Assembly (NCBI RefSeq): GCF_040026395.1
Contig: NZ_CP157278.1
Coordinates: 1,674,001-1,738,000, forward strand
Direction of reading: 5' to 3'
Length of the DNA: 64,000 bases
From: Pedobacter lusitanus
GTDB lineage: Bacteria > Bacteroidota > Bacteroidia > Sphingobacteriales > Sphingobacteriaceae
Below are positions 25,767-35,364 of this stretch, piece by piece. Within the stretch, counting starts at the first letter, position 1, and each line of letters begins with the position of its first letter. The position numbers and the translations under genes were made by a program. The notes beneath the pieces are model-generated. The model was not told the origin of the DNA. It was given only the letters and a program-made list of their open reading frames with translations, and made no database searches.

Positions 25767-27485
25767 ATGTTAAACGTAATTGATCTAAATATCCAATTTT
25801 TTAACCAGGAAGACCGCTCCTGGCATACTGCAGTAAATCAGATCAGCTTCAAGGCCGAAAAAGGGCGTATTTTAGGGATAGTTGGCGAATCTGGTTCTGG
25901 GAAATCTGTTACCTCATTTTCTATTATGCGGTTACATGATCCGCAGTACACAAGGGTAAAAGGAGATATTCTTTTTAACAACATCAGCCTGCTTTCCTTG
26001 TCTGATCTGGAAATGAATACTTACAGGGGCAATAAGATTGCTATGATTTTCCAGGAACCCATGACTTCTCTGAACCCTGTATTCACCTGTGGTTACCAGG
26101 TTCAGGAAGCGATTATGCTGCATCAGAAATTAAGCAGAAAACCAGCCAGGGAAAAAACCATTGAACTTTTTAAAGAGGTACAGCTCCCACGGCCTGAAGC
26201 TATTTTCAGTACTTATCCGCACCAGCTTTCCGGAGGACAAAAACAGAGAGTCATGATCGCAATGGCTTTGAGTTGTAATCCTGAATTCCTCATTGCTGAT
26301 GAACCAACTACGGCACTGGATGTAACTGTGCAACAAACGATTCTGCAACTGCTGTTACAAATTAAAGAAGAACGGAATATGGGAATAATTTTCATTTCCC
26401 ATGATCTGGCCGTAATCAGTGAAATTGCAGACGATGTTGCCGTCATGTATAAAGGAACAATCGTTGAACAGGGCTCCGCTGATCAGTTATTCAAACAACC
26501 CAAACACCCTTATACCAAAGGTTTACTGGCTTGCAGACCATCACCTTTATACCGTTTAAAGAAATTGCCGGTAGTAGCCGACTTTCTGCAGAAATGTACA
26601 GCTAAACCAATTGCTGATTTAAGGGAAATAAATAGTTATACACAGCAGGAAATTGACAGCAGAAGAGCAATTCTGTATGGCACATCTCCCCTGCTTGAAA
26701 TAAAAGATCTTTGTACCTGGTTCCCCGTCAGACAGGGATTATTCGGACATTCCAAAGAATTGATCAAAGCTGTTGATCAGGTAAGTTTCAAACTATATCC
26801 GGGTGAAACTTTAGGCCTGGTTGGTGAGTCCGGCTGTGGTAAGACCACACTGGGCAGGAGTATTCTTCGTCTGGTTGAACCTACTTCAGGAAGTATTTTT
26901 TTTGATGGTCAGGATATCACACATCTAAAAAATGATAGTCTGAGAAAACTCAGAAGGGATATACAACTCATTTTTCAGGATCCTTATTCTTCATTAAACC
27001 CACAGCTAACCGTAGGTCATGCTTTAATGGAACCTTTGCTGGTACACCGCATATTCGATACTGATGTGCAACGCAAAGCTCATGTACAACACCTGCTGGA
27101 ACTGGTAGATCTGAAACCGGAACATTTTGACCGTTATCCTCATGAGTTTTCCGGAGGCCAGCGGCAGCGCATAGTCATTGCACGTGCACTAGCCCTGCAG
27201 CCTAAACTCATTATCTGTGATGAATCTGTCTCTGCACTGGACGTTTCGGTACAGGCACAGGTTTTAAATTTACTCAGAAGGCTACAGGGAGAACTTGGTC
27301 TGACTTATATTTTCATCTCTCATGACCTTGCCGTGGTCAAACATCTTTCAGACAGAATGATCGTCATGAACAAAGGAAAAATAGAAGAAGAGAATTTTCC
27401 GGAAATCATTTACGAACATCCGCAGACAGCCTATACTCAAAAGTTAATTGCTGCAATTCCAGGTAAACTAAACCTGGTCGGCTAA
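25767..27485 (+). CDS. ABC transporter ATPase with two fused nucleotide-binding domains (oligopeptide/nickel type)
   Basis: Fusion of DppD-like and DppF-like ATPases, 572 residues. NBD1 has Walker [10 protein letters not shown], signature LSGGQKQRV and Walker [15 protein letters not shown]2 (from about residue 310) has [18 protein letters not shown] and [12 protein letters not shown]. The oligopeptide-transporter C-terminal extension ([14 protein letters not shown]) follows NBD1. Both sites look competent. It would power import of di- or oligopeptides or a similar solute, as in GsiA or YejF. No permease or binding protein is adjacent, so its partners are encoded elsewhere. Confidence 0.93.
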   Translation: MLNVIDLNIQFFNQEDRSWHTAVNQISFKAEKGRILGIVGESGSGKSVTSFSIMRLHDPQYTRVKGDILFNNISLLSLSDLEMNTYRGNKIAMIFQEPMTSLNPVFTCGYQVQEAIMLHQKLSRKPAREKTIELFKEVQLPRPEAIFSTYPHQLSGGQKQRVMIAMALSCNPEFLIADEPTTALDVTVQQTILQLLLQIKEERNMGIIFISHDLAVISEIADDVAVMYKGTIVEQGSADQLFKQPKHPYTKGLLACRPSPLYRLKKLPVVADFLQKCTAKPIADLREINSYTQQEIDSRRAILYGTSPLLEIKDLCTWFPVRQGLFGHSKELIKAVDQVSFKLYPGETLGLVGESGCGKTTLGRSILRLVEPTSGSIFFDGQDITHLKNDSLRKLRRDIQLIFQDPYSSLNPQLTVGHALMEPLLVHRIFDTDVQRKAHVQHLLELVDLKPEHFDRYPHEFSGGQRQRIVIARALALQPKLIICDESVSALDVSVQAQVLNLLRRLQGELGLTYIFISHDLAVVKHLSDRMIVMNKGKIEEENFPEIIYEHPQTAYTQKLIAAIPGKLNLVG

Positions 27486-27520
27486 GGCTGCCGGTGCAGG
27501 ATCAGTAATTACCGAAAACA

Positions 27521-28396
27521 TCAGGCCTGTTCTGGTACAGTCAGTTTAATCAATGCAGTATTGAGCACCCGTCTGATTTCTCTTTCTTTGAGCTTATCAT
27601 AGTTATTCAGCAGTATCTGCACTTTAAATCTGGTAATATCCTTATTGATTGCCAGCGTTTTTATCGTCAGCCCACCGGACACAATATTAGCTTTAAAATT
27701 ATCGAGAACCTGATAAAGGTACTTTTCCAGATAATCCGGCGTATAGCCAAAATGCAGAGCCATCTCAAATTCCACACTTAGTTTTTTAATATTCTGCTTT
27801 GACTGGTTGATAATAACGGAACTGAAAACTACAGAATTCGGGATGATGACCATATCATTATCTTCATTCTGAAGAATCATATTAATCAGTGTAATATCCA
27901 GAATCTTTCCTTCATGATCATTTACACGGATATGATCTCCCAGGGATAAACGGTCTGAAAACATAATAATCAATCCGTTGATCATATTGGTTATATAATC
28001 TTTAAACGTTACAGCAATAGCTGCTGCCACAATCGTAATACTGGTTAAAAACTCCAGAGGTTTGATTCCCATCCAGATCATAATCGCAATAACTCCGAAT
28101 ACGGTATTGAGAATAGAAACAATTCTGTTAATTCCTAAAATGAAGTTGTCCTTGATAGTAGATTTAAAACGATGTTTCTTAATATACCAGTAAATCACAA
28201 TCAAACGCAGAAAGGAAACTGCAACACTCGGACCGAGAAATACCGTAAAAGCATGAGCAGTAAGTGCAATGAAAGGATAGTCTTTAAATAGTACAGGCTG
28301 ATAAATTTCAAAATAGGTCAGCGCAAAGAAAATGATAACCTTGATAATAATCATCAGAAATTCTTTTCTCGTACTCCGCTGTTTTTCTTCTATCAT
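27521..28396 (-). CDS. MscS-family mechanosensitive ion channel
   Basis: Small-conductance mechanosensitive channel, 291 residues. Transmembrane segments lie at about 14-32, 42-70, 93-112 and 115-132. The last leads into the pore and beta-domain signature AAAIAVTFKDYITNMINGL, then DRLSLGDHIRV, the start of the MscS beta domain, and IPNSVVFSS. A GGAG Shine-Dalgarno lies eight bases before the ATG, unusual in this AT-rich window. Likely role is release of solutes on hypo-osmotic shock. Monocistronic and divergent from rnr. Confidence 0.92.
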   Translation of the reverse strand: MIEEKQRSTRKEFLMIIIKVIIFFALTYFEIYQPVLFKDYPFIALTAHAFTVFLGPSVAVSFLRLIVIYWYIKKHRFKSTIKDNFILGINRIVSILNTVFGVIAIMIWMGIKPLEFLTSITIVAAAIAVTFKDYITNMINGLIIMFSDRLSLGDHIRVNDHEGKILDITLINMILQNEDNDMVIIPNSVVFSSVIINQSKQNIKKLSVEFEMALHFGYTPDYLEKYLYQVLDNFKANIVSGGLTIKTLAINKDITRFKVQILLNNYDKLKEREIRRVLNTALIKLTVPEQA

Positions 28397-28640
28397 TTTA
28401 TTCTCCTGCTACTTAAATGTTTAAATCCTGTCCTGTACTGTTGAGGTATACTATTTAAGGGAAAACCTGTTATTTCGGCAAATAGCTGAAGACCGTTCAG
28501 AACCCGTCTAAATCTCCGACTTAAATTACAATTAAACAAATCTTCATCGCTCTTTAAAGCCCTCAATATTGGATTTTATAGCCCCTGAGGCATAATAAAT
28601 CATTTCAAAGTGTTACCTTCGGAATATTGACAAATATACT

Positions 28641-30773
28641 ATGGCAAAAAAGAAATCTTCTCAAATAAAACTCGTCTTAACTCAGTTAATCAGTGATGTT
28701 TTAGAGAATAGCAACAATGAAGCCTTGAATTACAAACAGGTTTCGGCCAAACTCAACATAAAAGATGATGAAGCCAGGGAAACCATTCTGGAGATCCTGA
28801 AAGAACAAGCACATAAAGGTGTTTTTACCGAACCTCAAAAAGGAAAATTCAAGCTTAAAGATTTAAAAACCTTTATCACAGGAAGAGTAGATATGACTGC
28901 CGACGGGGCAGCTTTTATTATTCCTGATGATGAGTTTGAAAAAGACGTATTCGTCTCTGCCCGTAAACTGCATAATGCGCTTAACGGAGATAAAGTAAAA
29001 GTGTATATCTATGCAAAAAAGAGAGGCAGGAAAAACGAGGGTGAAGTTGTTGAAATCATACAACGTTTAAAAACTGATTTTATAGGCGTAATCAAAATAT
29101 CTGACCGTTTTGCATTTGTGACCGTCGATGACAAGAAAATGCTGCATGATATTTTTGTGCCGTTAAGCGACCTTGACGGAGCCAAAAACGGACAAAAGGT
29201 ACAGGTAGCAATTACCGATTGGCCGGAGGGCGCTAAAAACCCTATTGGAAGGATTATCAATATTCTGGGTACCCAGGGAGAAAATAATACGGAAATGAAT
29301 GCCATTCTTGCACAGTATGGTTTTCCGCTTTCCTTCCCTCCTGAGGTAGAGAAAGAAGCAAATGAAATTCCTGAACAGATTACTGAAGACGAAATTAAAA
29401 ACCGCCGTGATTTCCGCGAAACGGTAACCTTTACGATTGACCCTGCAGACGCAAAGGATTTTGATGATGCAATATCTTTCAAAAAACTGCCAAACGGCAA
29501 TTACGAAGTTGGGGTACATATTGCAGATGTTTCACATTATGTACAACCTAAATCTTATTTAGACAAAGAGGCCTATTCAAGAGCTACTTCTGTTTACCTG
29601 GTAGACAGGGTAATCCCGATGCTTCCTGAAAGACTAAGTAACGGGGTCTGCTCTCTTCGCCCTAACGAGGATAAACTCTGCTTTGCAGCTGTTTTTGAAC
29701 TGGATGAAGCAGCTAATGTAGTGGAGGAATGGTTTGGAAGAACTGTAATTCACTCTGACAGACGTTTCAGCTATGAAGAAGCTCAGGAAGTGATAGAAAA
29801 TAAGGAAGGTGATTATGCCGGAGAAATCCTTAAACTAAATGAACTTGCTTACATTTTAAGAGACAGAAAGTTTAAAAATGGTGCGATAAGTTTTGAAAGC
29901 ACAGAAGTCAAATTCAGGCTGGATGAAAAAGGAAAACCAGTTGGTGTTTATGTAAAAGAACGTAAAGACGCTCATAAACTGATTGAAGACTTTATGTTGC
30001 TGGCCAATAAAAAGGTAGCTGAATTTATTGCTAAAAAAGGTAAAGGAAAAGCTAAATATACTTTCGTTTACCGATCTCACGATTCACCGAATCTGGAAAA
30101 CCTGGGTAATTTCGCCTTATTTGCTGCCCGTTTTGGTTATAAAATAAACATGAAATCAGATAAGGATATTGCTAAATCCCTGAATTTTCTGATGGAAGAT
30201 GTAGAAGGCAAAAAAGAACAGAATGTGCTGACCCAATTAGCTATTCGTTCTATGGCTAAAGCGGTTTATACTACAAAAAAAACCAGTCATTATGGTCTGG
30301 CTTTTGATCACTATACGCATTTCACCTCTCCTATCCGTCGTTACCCTGACGTAATGGTTCATCGCCTGCTGGCTGCTTATTTGAACGGAGAGCGTTCGGC
30401 TAATGAGGAAGAATACGAAACGGCCGCTTCTCACTCATCTGCGATGGAAAAACGTGCTGCCGATGCAGAGCGTGCTTCTATTAAATACAAACAGGTAGAG
30501 TATCTGGAAGAAAACGTAGGTAAACTCTTTATGGGAATTATTTCGGGTGTAACTGAATGGGGAATGTATGTGGAGCTGATTGAGAACAAATGCGAAGGCA
30601 TGATCAGACTGAAGGATATAGCTGATGATTTCTATGTACTGGATGAAAAGAACTACTGTATTGTAGGTCAGCGCAAGAAAAAGAAATATCAGCTGGGTGA
30701 TGAAGTCAAAGTGAAAGTAAAAAGAGTAGATCTGTCTAAACGACAAATTGATTTTTCACTGATCCAGGATTAA
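28641..30773 (+). CDS. rnr: Ribonuclease R
   Basis: 3'-5' exoribonuclease of the RNase II/R family, 710 residues. Two cold-shock-like domains (about 70-230) precede the RNB catalytic domain. The catalytic aspartates are in TIDPADAKDFDDAISF, and HYTHFTSPIRRYPDVMVHR is the second RNB signature. A C-terminal S1 domain (about 625-710, MGIISGVTEWGMYVEL) ends the chain. The N-terminal 60 residues form a small winged-helix-like segment typical of RNase R. It heads a three-gene run with the CarboxypepD_reg protein (seven bases later) and the polyprenyl synthase. Confidence 0.96.
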   Translation: MAKKKSSQIKLVLTQLISDVLENSNNEALNYKQVSAKLNIKDDEARETILEILKEQAHKGVFTEPQKGKFKLKDLKTFITGRVDMTADGAAFIIPDDEFEKDVFVSARKLHNALNGDKVKVYIYAKKRGRKNEGEVVEIIQRLKTDFIGVIKISDRFAFVTVDDKKMLHDIFVPLSDLDGAKNGQKVQVAITDWPEGAKNPIGRIINILGTQGENNTEMNAILAQYGFPLSFPPEVEKEANEIPEQITEDEIKNRRDFRETVTFTIDPADAKDFDDAISFKKLPNGNYEVGVHIADVSHYVQPKSYLDKEAYSRATSVYLVDRVIPMLPERLSNGVCSLRPNEDKLCFAAVFELDEAANVVEEWFGRTVIHSDRRFSYEEAQEVIENKEGDYAGEILKLNELAYILRDRKFKNGAISFESTEVKFRLDEKGKPVGVYVKERKDAHKLIEDFMLLANKKVAEFIAKKGKGKAKYTFVYRSHDSPNLENLGNFALFAARFGYKINMKSDKDIAKSLNFLMEDVEGKKEQNVLTQLAIRSMAKAVYTTKKTSHYGLAFDHYTHFTSPIRRYPDVMVHRLLAAYLNGERSANEEEYETAASHSSAMEKRAADAERASIKYKQVEYLEENVGKLFMGIISGVTEWGMYVELIENKCEGMIRLKDIADDFYVLDEKNYCIVGQRKKKKYQLGDEVKVKVKRVDLSKRQIDFSLIQD

Positions 30774-30780
30774 GGTTAGC

Positions 30781-31947
30781 ATGTATAAATCAGGCATTGT
30801 TCTCTTCTTCCTGCTGTTTTTATCTTCAGTATGTGTTTTCGCGCAGTTAAAGATATCGGGTATTGTAGTAGAAAAAAACACAGGTAACCCTGTTGTTTTT
30901 GCTACAATTCAGGCAAAAGATCAGAAAAGTACTTTAACTAACGGAAACGGGGAATTCGAACTTACGGTTTCTTCACTGCCGGTTAACCTGCTGGTTACCC
31001 ACCTGAGTTATACCGGGGGCAGCTTTGAAGTCAAAACGACTGATGAAAAAATAAAAATAGTACTTGATCCGCAGGTGCTGACCTTAAAGGAGGTTACGGT
31101 TGGCAATCCTGCAGTTGCTATCATGCAGGATGCAACTGATAAAGCATTAAAAACATATAATAAATCAAATTTTGGCAGGGCCTTTTTAAGACAAATTGCC
31201 TATGAAGCCAATGAACCTGTATACCTGAATGAAATCTGGCTGGATGCTGAATGGAAACCATATGGTCTGATTGGCTGGCATCCTACAGAGGCACGTCATC
31301 TGCAGGGCAAGAATGGCATATCTTATAGCAATACCAGCTTCTTTTCTTTTATCTTCTCAGGTTATCTGGCCAATTCCTTCCATAAAAAACCCCTTTTAAG
31401 AAAGGTAGACTCCCTGTATAGTTTTAAACTTGCTGGTACCTATCTGCTGGACGGGGAAGAAATTGCTAAGATTATCTGTACGCCAAGGCGCGCTTTAAAA
31501 GAAAAAAGATTTGAGGGCGCTTATTATGTTAATACGGTAACAAATAATGTCCTTAAAATTGAAGGCGTAATCAAGGGTATGTTTTTCAAAAGTGTCGGAA
31601 CTGTCAGTATCAAGAATAAGGAAACCGTCTTTATAGCCCAGTACAGGTTGAACAAACGGGGTGACAACGTTCTGGATTATGCAGTTCTTAACACAACAAA
31701 CCGATTGAAAATGCTAGGTTTGGGTATCCAGGATACAGACCTTTATTCTACCTTATACATGGTGGATGATGACCACATTAACCGAAACGATCTGGAAGAA
31801 GTAAGTATAACTATCAATGACAGTAATCTGGTCAAAGCGATGACCTATAATGAAGATTTCTGGAAGAAGAATCCAGGGATTAAAAGGACAGAAAAAGAAC
31901 AGAAAGCAATAGAAATTTTAGAAAAAAACACCACATTAAGAAAATAA
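30781..31947 (+). CDS. CarboxypepD_reg-like domain protein, secreted
   Basis: A 388-residue secreted protein. The signal peptide ends about residue 21 (SVCVFA-Q). A carboxypeptidase-regulatory-like beta-sandwich occupies about 23-100 (ISGIVVEKNTGNPVVFATI, then NGNGEFEL), the same fold found at the start of SusC proteins. The remaining 280 residues form an all-beta, DUF5686-like region without a receptor plug, so it is not a TonB transporter by itself. Role unknown; an outer-membrane or periplasmic assembly function is possible. It starts seven bases after rnr, and its stop overlaps the next start by one base. Confidence 0.8.
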   Translation: MYKSGIVLFFLLFLSSVCVFAQLKISGIVVEKNTGNPVVFATIQAKDQKSTLTNGNGEFELTVSSLPVNLLVTHLSYTGGSFEVKTTDEKIKIVLDPQVLTLKEVTVGNPAVAIMQDATDKALKTYNKSNFGRAFLRQIAYEANEPVYLNEIWLDAEWKPYGLIGWHPTEARHLQGKNGISYSNTSFFSFIFSGYLANSFHKKPLLRKVDSLYSFKLAGTYLLDGEEIAKIICTPRRALKEKRFEGAYYVNTVTNNVLKIEGVIKGMFFKSVGTVSIKNKETVFIAQYRLNKRGDNVLDYAVLNTTNRLKMLGLGIQDTDLYSTLYMVDDDHINRNDLEEVSITINDSNLVKAMTYNEDFWKKNPGIKRTEKEQKAIEILEKNTTLRK

Positions 31948-32915
31948 TGCATACCATTTTTGAGTTACAACAATTAATTGAAGAAGCGATTAAAAAGGTC
32001 GAATATCCGGCTCATCCATCAAAGCTGTATGAACCAATAAGTTATATTATGCGCCTTGGCGGTAAACGGATCAGACCGGTTCTGCTATTGCTTTCCAGTG
32101 AATTTTTTAACAATGATGCGACCAAAGCTATTGAGGCCGCATTGGCAATTGAAACCTTTCATAATTTCACACTGATTCATGATGACATTATGGATAATGC
32201 CCCTTTACGCAGAGGACAGGATACTGTTCATATCAAATGGGGTGTAAATAATGCCATTTTAAGCGGGGATGTAATGATGGTAGAAGCCAATAAACATCTG
32301 ACTAATCTGGATTCCGGCGTTCTTAAAAATGCATTACACTGTTTTAACACTACTGCTCAGGGAGTCTGTGAGGGTCAGCAACTGGATATGGAGTTTGAAC
32401 AGAGAAACGACGTCAGTATTGTAGAATACGTTAACATGATCCGTCTGAAAACGGCAGTACTGGTAGGCGGAGCAATGAAACTTGGGGCAATTGTAGGCGG
32501 CGCAAGTGAGGAAGATGCAAATCATCTTTACGATTTTGGCGAAAACTTCGGAATCGCCTTCCAGCTTCAGGATGACATTCTTGATGTTTACGGCGACCCG
32601 GTTAAATTTGGCAAACAGGTTGGTGGAGACATCATTTCCAACAAACAAACATTTCTGCTGCTTAAACTAAAAGAGCTTGCCCAGGGAGACGATCTGGCCC
32701 TGCTGGAAGCACAATATCCAAATACTGATTATCCTGCCAAAATAGAGTCCATTACAAAGCTGTATAACAGCTACAAAATCAGAGAACTGGCAGTTACTGA
32801 AATGAAACGCAGCCTTGAAATTGCTTTTACAGCATTAGAAAAAGTAAGTATTGAGGCAGTTAAAAAGAATGAGCTCATTGCCCTTGCCGAGTCATTGCTC
32901 GATAGAGAGCACTAG
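31947..32915 (+). CDS. Polyprenyl diphosphate synthase (trans-isoprenyl type)
   Basis: Condenses isopentenyl diphosphate with an allylic diphosphate, feeding quinone side chains or cell-wall lipid carriers. The 322 residues show the first Asp-rich motif (HDDIMD, followed by RRG) and the second (FQLQDDILDVYGD), plus the GGKRIRP substrate motif. The residues just before the first Asp-rich motif, which set chain length, read FHNFTLIHDD, with small and medium side chains that do not settle whether the product is C15, C20 or longer. The one-base overlap (TAATG) with the upstream gene indicates coupling. Confidence 0.93.
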   Translation: MHTIFELQQLIEEAIKKVEYPAHPSKLYEPISYIMRLGGKRIRPVLLLLSSEFFNNDATKAIEAALAIETFHNFTLIHDDIMDNAPLRRGQDTVHIKWGVNNAILSGDVMMVEANKHLTNLDSGVLKNALHCFNTTAQGVCEGQQLDMEFEQRNDVSIVEYVNMIRLKTAVLVGGAMKLGAIVGGASEEDANHLYDFGENFGIAFQLQDDILDVYGDPVKFGKQVGGDIISNKQTFLLLKLKELAQGDDLALLEAQYPNTDYPAKIESITKLYNSYKIRELAVTEMKRSLEIAFTALEKVSIEAVKKNELIALAESLLDREH

Positions 32916-32932
32916 AACTGAATCCCGGATGA

Positions 32933-33898
32933 TTAATTATCTACCAGATGTTTGATTTTGTCATAAGTTAAGGGTTTCGTCAGGAAATCCTTAACTGACC
33001 TGTAGGACTGCGCTCTGGTGCGCTCTGTCGGATCAATTGTAGAAGAGATGATAACTACATCAACATCAGGTTTCTGTTCCTCCAGGAGCCTTAAAAAAGT
33101 CCAGCCGTCAATTTCTGGCATATTCAGATCAAGCAGAATTAAATCAGGCTTATTTTCTTTCAGATAATCAAGTGCATGAGTTGAACTGCCAAACTGAACT
33201 ACCCTCCTGTTTTTATTGTACTTGGTAATAATCATATGATGCAGCCTGTTAGTCAGGGAATCATCATCAATAAGCATAATATGTTTGGAATCAGTTCTGA
33301 TAGAATCTGCAATGAAATCATCTGGGCTATGTTCTTTATTAATTAAGCTGTTCAGCATTTTAATAATATCGTCCAGCTTTTCTGCCTGATAATTAATATC
33401 CCGTAACAAGTCTTTTATCCTGCTGGTATCAAATGATTCCATGTCAGGAAAATTCATCAGACTCGACAGACTTAATATATTGGTTATAGGTGCACGAAGA
33501 TCATGTGAAGCGAGATGTGAATATTCGTCCAGTAATTTCATCTGATTTGATTTCCTGTTGCTGTCTATAATGGTACAGGCAACAAGGGGCTCCCCTGGAT
33601 CGGTAAAAACCGGAGTCAGAACAATCTGCAGCAGCACATCATCCATATCTTTTACTTTTAACCGTTTTTCTATATTGAATGATTTCCCTTCGAAACATTC
33701 GGCAACCAGTTTTGAAAAGGCCCGTTCATACTTTTGTGAAATGATTTCCACAAAGGATTCCCCAATAGCGGGATTTTTGGCTAAAAAATACCCTATTTTT
33801 TCTATGGAATGAATGTTAAAAAAAGTAATGTGATTTTTTTTATTAAAAAGGAAATAGGAGTTATCAGTATAATAATCACAGTAAGCACTAAGCTTCAT
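32933..33898 (-). CDS. PAS-HisKA-receiver protein lacking an ATPase domain
   Basis: Two-component protein of 321 residues with unusual architecture. About 1-115 is a PAS-like sensor. A HisKA dimerisation region follows, with H132 in SHLASHDLRAPITN. Then, without any HATPase_c domain (no N, G1, F or G2 box), a receiver domain begins at about 205: acidic pocket D211-D213, phosphoacceptor D257 (LLDLNMPEIDGW), S285-S286 and K308. It cannot phosphorylate its own histidine by the usual route, so it may take phosphate from another kinase or act as a phosphorelay or scaffold. No DNA-binding output is present. It is not a fragment of a visible neighbour. Confidence 0.88.
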   Translation of the reverse strand: MKLSAYCDYYTDNSYFLFNKKNHITFFNIHSIEKIGYFLAKNPAIGESFVEIISQKYERAFSKLVAECFEGKSFNIEKRLKVKDMDDVLLQIVLTPVFTDPGEPLVACTIIDSNRKSNQMKLLDEYSHLASHDLRAPITNILSLSSLMNFPDMESFDTSRIKDLLRDINYQAEKLDDIIKMLNSLINKEHSPDDFIADSIRTDSKHIMLIDDDSLTNRLHHMIITKYNKNRRVVQFGSSTHALDYLKENKPDLILLDLNMPEIDGWTFLRLLEEQKPDVDVVIISSTIDPTERTRAQSYRSVKDFLTKPLTYDKIKHLVDN

Positions 33899-34089
33899 AG
33901 TTGATTTCCTTTAGTATGACACAAATACAAGCACTCATTTAATTTTTTTTTAACATTTAACTACCTACTTTAATTCTTACGATCTTCCTATAAAGATAAT
34001 CAAATTATACTATCGGATGTAGTGGTGCGATAATTGTCTTTTTTACACCAATAGAATAAAGTCACAAACCAACAAAAAAAATATTATTT

Positions 34090-34449
34090 ATGCAAGAAAT
34101 TCTATCAAAGAAAATATTAGGGAAGAGAATTAAGTCATTGAGACTCGAAAAGGCTTATGCTCAGGTTGATGTAGCTAATTTCTTGAACTTATCGAGGAGT
34201 AATTATTCTCAAATTGAGCTTGGCAATCAATACCCGACATTTAACACACTTTGTGCTCTTTCAAGGCATTATAATAAGAGTTATGAGTGGCTTTTACACG
34301 GGGAAGAAAAGACTCCTGAACCACCAGTAGTATTGCCGGTAGCCAGTCTGATGAATGAGTTGGAAACGACACTCAAGAATTTCTCTTCGTGTCTGGAAAA
34401 ACTGGAAAACGAACTTCAAAGCATAAAAATAAAGATAGCCGTTTCATAG
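34090..34449 (+). CDS. XRE-family helix-turn-helix regulator
   Basis: Small DNA-binding protein, 119 residues. A Cro/C1-type HTH spans about 12-65 (KRIKSLRLEKAYAQVDVANF, then LSRSNYSQIELGNQYPTF). A proline linker is followed by a heptad-like helix (about 83-115, LMNELETTLKNFSSCLEKLE) that probably dimerises. Lone XRE proteins often repress themselves. The upstream region contains short inverted matches (TATCG 34013-34017, CGATA 34030-34034) that could be an operator. No toxin partner lies beside it. Confidence 0.88.
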   Translation: MQEILSKKILGKRIKSLRLEKAYAQVDVANFLNLSRSNYSQIELGNQYPTFNTLCALSRHYNKSYEWLLHGEEKTPEPPVVLPVASLMNELETTLKNFSSCLEKLENELQSIKIKIAVS

Positions 34450-34470
34450 CAGGTCAAAAAAGGTCAATAA

Positions 34471-34500
34471 AAAAGCCGCAACGAAAACGTTGCGGCTTTT
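34471..34500. terminator. Bidirectional terminator between the XRE gene and rpmA
   Basis: A perfect 13-base stem (AAAAGCCGCAACG with CGTTGCGGCTTTT) and an AAAA loop, with A and T runs on both sides. It serves the convergent regulator and rplU-rpmA genes. Confidence 0.93.
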
Positions 34501-34520
34501 TTATTATAATATTTTAAAGA

Positions 34521-34910
34521 TTATTCTGCCGGAGCAGCGTCAGCTTTAGCAGCTTTTTTAGCTGGTGCTTTTTTAGCAGGTGCTTCTGCTACCGGAGCAG
34601 CAGCTTTAACAGCTTTCTTAGCTGGTGCAGCTTTTTCAACAACTTCGCTAATTACACTTGCAGGTAATACAGAAACATAAGATTTGTTATCTTGTTTCTT
34701 TCTGAAAACTACAGTACCAGCAACAAGAGCGAATAAAGTATGGTCTTTTCCAATACCTACGCCTTTATCAGGATGGTGTTTAGTTCCGCGTTGACGTACT
34801 AAGATGTTTCCTGCAATTGCTTCCTGACCACCAAAAATTTTGATACCTAAGCGTTTACTATGAGACTCACGTCCGTTTCTCGAACTACCGGCTCCTTTTT
34901 TATGTGCCAT
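34521..34910 (-). CDS. rpmA: 50S ribosomal protein L27 with Ala/Lys-rich C-terminal extension
   Basis: Essential large-subunit protein near the peptidyl-transferase centre. Residues 1-84 are a standard L27 ([16 protein letters not shown] at the N-terminus, no cleavable leader). Residues 85-129 are an added tail rich in Ala, Lys and Pro (repeats like APAKKA), ending acidic (DAAPAE). The tail is in frame, with ordinary start and stop and no frameshift, so it is genuine. Similar Lys/Ala tails occur in other Bacteroidota ribosomal proteins; function unknown. It lies 60 bases after rplU. Confidence 0.95.
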   Translation of the reverse strand: MAHKKGAGSSRNGRESHSKRLGIKIFGGQEAIAGNILVRQRGTKHHPDKGVGIGKDHTLFALVAGTVVFRKKQDNKSYVSVLPASVISEVVEKAAPAKKAVKAAAPVAEAPAKKAPAKKAAKADAAPAE

Positions 34911-34970
34911 TTTGTTTTATATTTTATCAACTAACAGTTATAAAACTGATAATTTTTGTTTAACAACTAA

Positions 34971-35282
34971 TTATAAACTGATACCAGAGATCTGGATTTT
35001 TGTGAAATACTGGCGGTGGCCATTTTTCTTTTTGTAACCTTTTCTACGTTTCTTTTTGAAAACGATCACTTTATCGCCTTTTAAATGAGACACGATTTTA
35101 GCTGAAACTTTAGCTCCTGATAATAAAGGGGCACCTACAGAGATCTTACCTCCGTCTTCAACCAACAATACATTGTCAAATTCAATACTAGCGCCTTCAT
35201 CTCCTTGCAAACGGTGTACAAAAAGGTGCTGGTCTTTTGCAACTTTGAATTGCTGTCCTGCTATATTTACTATTGCGTACAT
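34971..35282 (-). CDS. rplU: 50S ribosomal protein L21
   Basis: Full-length L21, 103 residues, opening [14 protein letters not shown] with the basic C-terminal [16 protein letters not shown] that contacts 23S rRNA. It precedes rpmA as in nearly all bacteria. A -7 box (TATATTTG, minus strand, 35336-35329) sits about 46 bases upstream of the start. Confidence 0.97.
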   Translation of the reverse strand: MYAIVNIAGQQFKVAKDQHLFVHRLQGDEGASIEFDNVLLVEDGGKISVGAPLLSGAKVSAKIVSHLKGDKVIVFKKKRRKGYKKKNGHRQYFTKIQISGISL

Positions 35283-35328
35283 TGTTAAATAATTAGTATT
35301 TTAAATTGTTTATTTTTTTATCGAGGTG

Positions 35329-35336
35329 CAAATATA
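35329..35336 (-). promoter_or_regulatory. Candidate -7 box of rplU-rpmA
   Basis: Minus-strand TATATTTG fits TAnnTTTG exactly, leaving a leader of about 40 A/T-rich bases. The -33 element is not evident. Confidence 0.4.
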
Positions 35337-35364
35337 GAATATATATTTATAAATTCATAATGAA

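Noticed and set aside
29009..29500. 163-residue frame antisense to rnr
   Set aside because: Composition is Ser/Phe-rich as expected for the antisense of Lys/Glu-rich coding; rnr is unmistakable.
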